Shown: in pieces, positions 5,334 through 9,151 of the stretch
Layout: each line of letters opens with the position of its first letter
Numbering within the stretch: position 1 is the stretch's first letter
From: CAZFAP01 sp964516325
GTDB taxonomy: Bacteria > Auribacterota > JABMQX01
DNA length: 9,151 bases
Assembly: GCA_964516325.1 (NCBI GenBank)
Contig: CAZFAP010000190.1
Span: forward strand, 1-9,151
Direction of reading: 5' to 3'
Made by a program: the position numbers and the translations under genes
The notes under the pieces: generated by a model
The model's database searches: none
The model's input: the letters and a program-made list of their open reading frames with translations, nothing else
Told to the model about the DNA's origin: nothing

Positions 5334-6137
5334 ATGAACGCAAAACTAACCTTCACGGCGTTGGTGCTCGTTATTCTCGGGATCGTCGCTGTGGCATTTG
5401 CTCAGCCCACCGATCAACCGCCGCAAGCCGCGCCGCAATCTGCCGAAGAGCAGAAAGAAGAGCTGGCGAGAGTCGAGCAACTTCGTCAGCAGTTCGTCAA
5501 GGAGCAGGTGGAACTCCGCGCGCAGATTTTCAAGAAACGCGCCGACCTCGCCCGGCTCGCTGGACAGCCGGACGCCGATGTGAAAGAAATCCAGAAGGTC
5601 ATGGAGGAGATCGCTGAGCTTCGGGCAAATCTCCAGGAGAAATGCGCGGAATACAGCGCGACAGTCGGCCCCGCCGTGCGGCCCTTTGCTCCACGGCAAG
5701 GCGCGGGACCGTACGGGCTTGTCTCTTCGTATCCGCACGCTCCTGGGCGTGGGTACGAACTCGGCCCTGGCGCCGGCATGGGAATTCCCCACGTCGGGCG
5801 AGGGGCGCCAAGACACTTCGCTCCCGGCTACGGTTTGGGCATCCCGCATAGCGGTCGAGGCGCTGGCCTCGGCCCGGGGCGTGGCGCCGGTTTCGGCCCG
5901 GGACGCGGTGCTGGCCCCGGCGCCGGACGCGGCCTTGGCCTGGGTCCCGGCAGAGGAATGCGTGGCTGGGGCGCAGGGAGATGGGGCCGCGGCCCCTTCT
6001 TCACCGACGAGGACAACGACGGCCTCTGCGATTACTGGGAGGGCGCCGTGCCGCCGGGAACGATTCCCCATCGCCCGGAAGGCGAGCCCCCTATGCCCCC
6101 GGTTCACGAGGCTCCAAAACCGCCGGAAACAAAGTGA
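5334..6137 (+). CDS. Secreted ZraP/Spy-like coiled-coil protein with Gly-rich repeat and EF-hand-like loop
   Basis: Predicted extracytoplasmic 267-aa protein. Residues 1-23 form a signal peptide (MNAKLTFTALVLVILGIVAV, cleavage after AFA). Residues 37-110 are charged helix with coiled-coil character (EELARVEQLRQQFVKEQVEL, KKRADLARLAGQPDADVKEI), in the style of ZraP/Spy/CpxP periplasmic chaperones and heavy-metal-resistance proteins. Residues about 119-220 are a Gly/Pro/Arg-rich stretch built on GPGRGAG units. D225-E236 (DEDNDGLCDYWE) fits a 12-residue EF-hand calcium loop with Asp at positions 1, 3, 5 and 9, Gly at 6 and Glu at 12. The tail is Pro-rich. It is much longer than ZraP (about 140 aa) because of the repeat. 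As first gene of a sigma-54 operon with a kinase and an NtrC-type regulator, it is probably the stress-protective output and feedback partner of the sensor. Ligand unknown. Confidence 0.8.
   Translation: MNAKLTFTALVLVILGIVAVAFAQPTDQPPQAAPQSAEEQKEELARVEQLRQQFVKEQVELRAQIFKKRADLARLAGQPDADVKEIQKVMEEIAELRANLQEKCAEYSATVGPAVRPFAPRQGAGPYGLVSSYPHAPGRGYELGPGAGMGIPHVGRGAPRHFAPGYGLGIPHSGRGAGLGPGRGAGFGPGRGAGPGAGRGLGLGPGRGMRGWGAGRWGRGPFFTDEDNDGLCDYWEGAVPPGTIPHRPEGEPPMPPVHEAPKPPETK
5847..5966 (+). repeat. 24-bp tandem repeats inside the ZraP-like gene
   Basis: About five units of 24 bp (8 codons) starting at 5847, 5871, 5895, 5919 and 5943 encode HSGRGAGL, GPGRGAGF, GPGRGAGP, GAGRGLGL and GPGRGMRG. The units differ mostly at third positions and at the last residue. 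Unit number could vary between strains by slippage or recombination. Confidence 0.75.
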
Positions 6138-6150
6138 GGCCATGACGTAG

Positions 6151-7557
6151 GTGCAGCGCGCGTCCCTGAGAACGGTTTGGCTCTATCCGGTTCTGACGCT
6201 CCTGTGGCTTGGGATTGTTGGCTGGCTCTATCAAGAGCACAAGCAGCAGCAGCGCCAGGACAAAGAGAGCCTCCGCGCTCAGGGACGCGTCCTCATTGAC
6301 ACCGTCGCCAGCAGCATCCGCTCGCAGTCCCGCATGGCGATGTACCAGCCCGAACGCCTTCAAGCCATCCTCGAAGAAGTCGCGGCCAATCCCGGCGTCC
6401 TTGCTCTCGCCCTTTTTGACTCCAACGGGCAGACCGTCGCCTCCGCCGGGAAAGTCGAGAAACTCTCGCAGTCCCCCGACGGCGGTTCGCTTGAGAACTG
6501 GACCAAGGACTTCCTCCAGTTGTGGTCACCCGTCGTCATCGGAGAAGTCCCCTGGCATCAACGTGCTCCCGGTCCCCCGCCCGGACCCGGTGGAGGTGGA
6601 GGTGGACCTGGACGCGGCCCCGGGTTGGGTCCGGGCCCCGGCGGTCCCGGACCATGGGCGCCGGGCCGCCGCTGGGTGCTCCATAGACCTCCCCCGGAAA
6701 GTAAATTCTTTCTCACCGTCCTTCTTCCATTGGAATCGGTCAGGCTATCCACCGCCGCCAGCGCGCGTTTGCGCCTGATGGTGGGCGGAACGAGCTTGTT
6801 TCTCCTGCTCGCCGTCGTTCTCACGTGGCGGACGAGCGTTCGGGGCGTAGCGCTCCGCTCCTCCCTCGCTCTCGCCGAAGAGCAAAACCGATACCTCCAC
6901 GAAATGAACCTCGCCGCCAGCGGCCTCGCCCACGAAACCAAGAATCCTCTCAATGCCGTCCGGATGGCCGCCCAGACCCTCGCGGCGGCATCGCCTTCCT
7001 CTGACGATTGGCAGGACAAGGTCAAGTTGATCGCCGACGAGGTGGACCGCCTCGACTCCCGGATCAACGAATGGCTCGCCTTCTCCCGCCCGCGCGAGCC
7101 AAAGCCCAAGCAGGTGGAGCTTGCCTCGCTCTTCGACGAGCTCCGCAGCCTCATTTCTCCCGACGCCGACGAGAAAAGAGCCCACCTGGATTTCCAGCAC
7201 AACGGCGCCCTCGTCTGGGCGGACGGCGAAATGCTCCGCCAACTCCTCTTCAATCTTCTTCTGAACGGAGTTCAGGCGCTGGAAAATGAGGGGCACTTGC
7301 AGGTTACCGTCGAGTCTCAAAAGGATGGTGGAGTGAGCATCGCCGTCGAAGACGACGGCACCGGTGTATCTCCGGAACATCGCGACCGCCTCTTTGCTCC
7401 CTATTTCACCACTCGCCCCGACGGAAGCGGACTCGGTCTGGCCATCTGCCGAAAGATCGCTCTCGCTCACGGCTGGCGGGTGCGCTACGATCCAGGAACG
7501 CCGCGGGGCTCCCGGTTCCTCCTCGAAGGAATATCGGTCGCCAGGGAGGGGCAATGA
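6151..7557 (+). CDS. Membrane sensor histidine kinase (ZraS-like, NtrC-type partner)
   Basis: 468-aa sensor kinase that should autophosphorylate and pass phosphate to the regulator encoded next. TM1 is about residues 9-27 and TM2 about 209-226, enclosing an extracytoplasmic domain of about 180 aa with a PDC/Cache-like start (LQAILEEVAANPGVLALALF). Residues 140-173 form a Gly/Pro-rich insert (GPPPGPGGGGGGPGRGPGLG...). A short linker without a clear HAMP or PAS domain leads to the DHp helix with phospho-acceptor His261 in LAHETKNPLNAVRMA. The ATPase domain shows an N box (FNLLLNGVQAL, N368/N372), G1 (DDGTG, 401-405), an F box (FAPYFT) and G2 (GSGLGL, 425-430), all intact. The start is GTG at 6151, 11 nt after GAGG. 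An ATG nine bases earlier runs straight into TAG. It overlaps the regulator gene by ATGA. Confidence 0.95.
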   Translation: MQRASLRTVWLYPVLTLLWLGIVGWLYQEHKQQQRQDKESLRAQGRVLIDTVASSIRSQSRMAMYQPERLQAILEEVAANPGVLALALFDSNGQTVASAGKVEKLSQSPDGGSLENWTKDFLQLWSPVVIGEVPWHQRAPGPPPGPGGGGGGPGRGPGLGPGPGGPGPWAPGRRWVLHRPPPESKFFLTVLLPLESVRLSTAASARLRLMVGGTSLFLLLAVVLTWRTSVRGVALRSSLALAEEQNRYLHEMNLAASGLAHETKNPLNAVRMAAQTLAAASPSSDDWQDKVKLIADEVDRLDSRINEWLAFSRPREPKPKQVELASLFDELRSLISPDADEKRAHLDFQHNGALVWADGEMLRQLLFNLLLNGVQALENEGHLQVTVESQKDGGVSIAVEDDGTGVSPEHRDRLFAPYFTTRPDGSGLGLAICRKIALAHGWRVRYDPGTPRGSRFLLEGISVAREGQ

Positions 7558-8897
7558 CCGCACGCGACGCGACAACAATTCTCGTCGTTGACGACGACGC
7601 CACTCAGCGGGGGCTGATCGCCGATTTTCTCATTACCCAGGGCTACGGCTGCCGCCAGGCGGCAAACGCCGAGGAAGCCATCACGGCGCTTCAGAAACAG
7701 CCCACAAACATGGTCATCATGGACGTCCGCATGCCGGGGATGAGCGGCCTGGAGACGCTCCGCGAGATACGCAAATTCCTCCCCGTGCTCCCCGTCCTTC
7801 TGATCACCGCTTTCGCCGACGTGCGGGATGCCGTCGCCGCCATAAAAGATGGCGCCCTCGATTACCTCGTCAAGCCCATAGACCTCCGCGAACTCACCGT
7901 CGCCGTCGAAGACGCCGTCGGGGCAGCACAACTGCCCCCTAAGCCTGCTTTATTTCCCGAACTCTCTGCCGGAATTGTTGCAAAAAGCCCCGCCACCTTA
8001 TCGCTGCTTTCCGAAGTCGCCGTCGTGGCGCCCTCGAGAGCCTCCGTCCTCCTCACCGGCGAGAGCGGCGCCGGCAAAGAGGTCATCGCTGACCTCATCC
8101 ATCTCTGGAGCGACCGGAAAAACAAGCCTCTCGTCAAAGTCAACTGCGCCGCCATTCCCGACAACCTCCTCGAAAGCGAGCTCTTCGGCCACGAGAAAGG
8201 CGCCTTCACCGGCGCCGTCCAGACCCGCAGCGGCCGCTTCGAGGCAGCCGACGCCGGAACCATCTTCCTCGACGAGATTGCCGAGATGTCCCCGAACCTT
8301 CAAGCCAAACTCTTGCGGGTCGTCCAGGACGGGACCTTTCAGAGGCTCGGCGGCAACCGCACATTCCGCGTTGACGTCCGCCTCATCGCCGCCACCAATC
8401 GCGACATCGAAAAGGAAGTTGCGGAAGGTCGTTTCCGCGACGACCTCTTTTACCGCCTCAACGTCATCCAGTTGCACGTCCCGGCGCTCCGCGAACGCCG
8501 CGCGGACATTCTCCCTCTCGCCCAGCGCTTTGCCGAAGAATTCTCCGGCGGAAAAGTCCGCTTCTCCAGCGCCGCCTCCGCTGCGTTAGAGATGCACGAT
8601 TGGCCCGGCAACGTCCGCGAGCTCCGCAACACCGTCGAGAGAGCGTGCCTCCTGTCCCGCGGAGAAATCGTCCTTCCAGAGCACCTCCCCGCGAAAATCC
8701 GTCCGCCCGACATGCCAAACCGCGCCGGCCCCTCTCAACCGCAAGGCACTCTCATGGAAGATGTCGAGCGCGCCGCCATCCTCAACGCCCTCGCCGAATC
8801 CGGCGGAAACAGAACCCAGGCCGCCCGCCTCCTCGGCATCAGCCGCCGCAACCTCCTCTACAAACTCCAGAAGTACAAAGAGCAGGGCTACCTCTGA
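7554..8897 (+). CDS. NtrC-family sigma-54-dependent response regulator (ZraR-like)
   Basis: 447-aa transcription activator with the full three-domain layout. The receiver (8-125) has acidic residues DDD 13-15, phospho-acceptor Asp57 (VIMDVRMPG), Thr85 and Lys107. The AAA+ domain (about 140-375) has Walker A GESGAGKE (169-176), the sigma-54-contacting GAFTGA loop (216-221), Walker B TIFLDE (236-241) and the arginine-finger region GRFRDDLFYRLNV. The C-terminal Fis-type helix-turn-helix (405-441) contains GGNRTQAARLLGISRRNLLY. All key residues are present. The start codon overlaps the kinase stop (ATGA at 7554-7557). Its DNA targets are probably the GCAA-N3-TTGC inverted repeats before its own operon and before the 104-aa gene. 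The AtoC/ZraR/HydG group fits best, and the ZraP-like neighbour favours ZraR. Confidence 0.96.
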   Translation: MTARDATTILVVDDDATQRGLIADFLITQGYGCRQAANAEEAITALQKQPTNMVIMDVRMPGMSGLETLREIRKFLPVLPVLLITAFADVRDAVAAIKDGALDYLVKPIDLRELTVAVEDAVGAAQLPPKPALFPELSAGIVAKSPATLSLLSEVAVVAPSRASVLLTGESGAGKEVIADLIHLWSDRKNKPLVKVNCAAIPDNLLESELFGHEKGAFTGAVQTRSGRFEAADAGTIFLDEIAEMSPNLQAKLLRVVQDGTFQRLGGNRTFRVDVRLIAATNRDIEKEVAEGRFRDDLFYRLNVIQLHVPALRERRADILPLAQRFAEEFSGGKVRFSSAASAALEMHDWPGNVRELRNTVERACLLSRGEIVLPEHLPAKIRPPDMPNRAGPSQPQGTLMEDVERAAILNALAESGGNRTQAARLLGISRRNLLYKLQKYKEQGYL

Positions 8898-8917
8898 CAC
8901 ACGCCTCGTCCTCTCTG

Positions 8918-8970
8918 TGAATCCCCGCAGAGGATGAAAGAGGCTTGCCACGGGTACCGACCCGTGGAAT
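8918..8970. repeat. Double-hairpin intergenic repeat, copy A
   Basis: Begins TGAATCCCCGCAGAGGATGA. The first palindrome (ATCC...GGAT) is slightly imperfect. The second is perfect: CCACGGGT-ACCG-ACCCGTGG. It starts 20 bp after the regulator stop codon. No T run follows the hairpins, so it is not an obvious intrinsic terminator, though it could stabilise the operon's 3' end. Confidence 0.75.
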
Positions 8971-9034
8971 AAGCAGCCGAAATGCGACCAAGCCTTTCCA
9001 GGAGCATCCAAGCAGTCGCCTATGGTGGACCTGC

Positions 9035-9089
9035 TGAATCCCCGCAGGGGATGAAACAGAGAGTAGCCACGGGTGTCAACCCGTGGAAC
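9035..9089. repeat. Double-hairpin intergenic repeat, copy B
   Basis: Same element as copy A, 117 bp downstream, in the same orientation. It has two perfect palindromes, ATCCCC-GCA-GGGGAT and CCACGGGT-GTCA-ACCCGTGG, joined by a linker 2 nt longer than in copy A. Loop bases differ while stems are kept, as expected if the structure matters. Confidence 0.75.
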
Positions 9090-9106
9090 TTGAGCCCGAA
9101 TCCAAT

Positions 9107-9138
9107 TGAGCCCGCGCAGGGGGCGACACGAACGCCCA
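9107..9138. repeat. Diverged or partial copy C of the double-hairpin repeat
   Basis: TGAGCCCGCGCAGGGGGCGA aligns with the first half of copies A and B (TGA-stem-GCA-stem-GA), but the stem is changed to GCCC/GGGC. The second hairpin is not recognisable before the window ends. Confidence 0.4.
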
Positions 9139-9151
9139 GCCATGCGCGATT

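Noticed and set aside
6745..7578. 277-aa minus-strand open frame opposite the kinase
   Set aside because: Antisense shadow of a C-ending-codon gene; no recognisable domain, while the plus strand has all kinase motifs.
8918..9089. CRISPR-like array (ATCCCCGCAGGGGATGAAAC repeats)
   Set aside because: Only two full copies, each with a second hairpin inside the would-be spacer that is also repeated. No third evenly spaced unit and no cas genes.
8586..9143. 185-aa minus-strand open frame with HPLRGF repeats
   Set aside because: It is a reading of the double-hairpin repeats running into the antisense of the regulator gene; no evidence of translation.

Overview
The window looks like chromosomal DNA of an uncultivated, GC-rich, Gram-negative-type bacterium. 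The evidence is a lipoprotein PstS, a secreted coiled-coil protein of the ZraP/Spy kind, sigma-54 promoters with an NtrC-type activator, and dispersed double-hairpin repeats between genes. I cannot place the lineage. A PVC-like or candidate-phylum bacterium is a guess based on the free-standing carB half and the intergenic repeats.

Left part (1-3785, minus strand): reading right to left, a gene for the C-terminal half of carbamoyl-phosphate synthase large chain (carB) is followed by pstS, pstC and the start of pstA, the high-affinity phosphate ABC importer. pstC and pstA overlap by ATGA. pstB and phoU, if present, lie beyond the left edge. The carB gene starts exactly at the second ATP-grasp half, and no trace of the first half lies upstream.

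Middle (3786-5333): mostly intergenic DNA with two small plus-strand genes. One encodes an unknown 104-aa protein, the other a 69-aa protein with a recognisable RLEAGKFLYEHPARFRR-type core. A three-unit 10-bp tandem repeat sits at 4067-4096.

Right part (5334-8897, plus strand): an operon of a secreted ZraP-like protein (signal peptide, coiled coil, long Gly/Pro/Arg-rich repeat, EF-hand-like calcium loop), a membrane histidine kinase and an NtrC-family response regulator. The kinase's extracytoplasmic domain carries a Gly/Pro-rich stretch resembling the one in the ZraP-like protein. This arrangement resembles the envelope-stress/metal-responsive ZraP-ZraS-ZraR system.

Main discovery: the ZraP-like gene and the 104-aa gene each have a near-consensus sigma-54 -24/-12 promoter, at 5237-5253 and 4242-4258. 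Each is preceded by two matching inverted repeats of the form GCAA-N3-TTGC. The repeats are exactly 34 bp apart in both cases and lie at nearly identical distances from the promoter. Sequence similarity continues into both leaders at a constant offset of about 996 bp. This looks like a duplicated enhancer-promoter module, and it predicts that the response regulator activates its own operon and the unknown 104-aa gene. The window ends in two and a half copies of a roughly 54-bp double-hairpin repeat.
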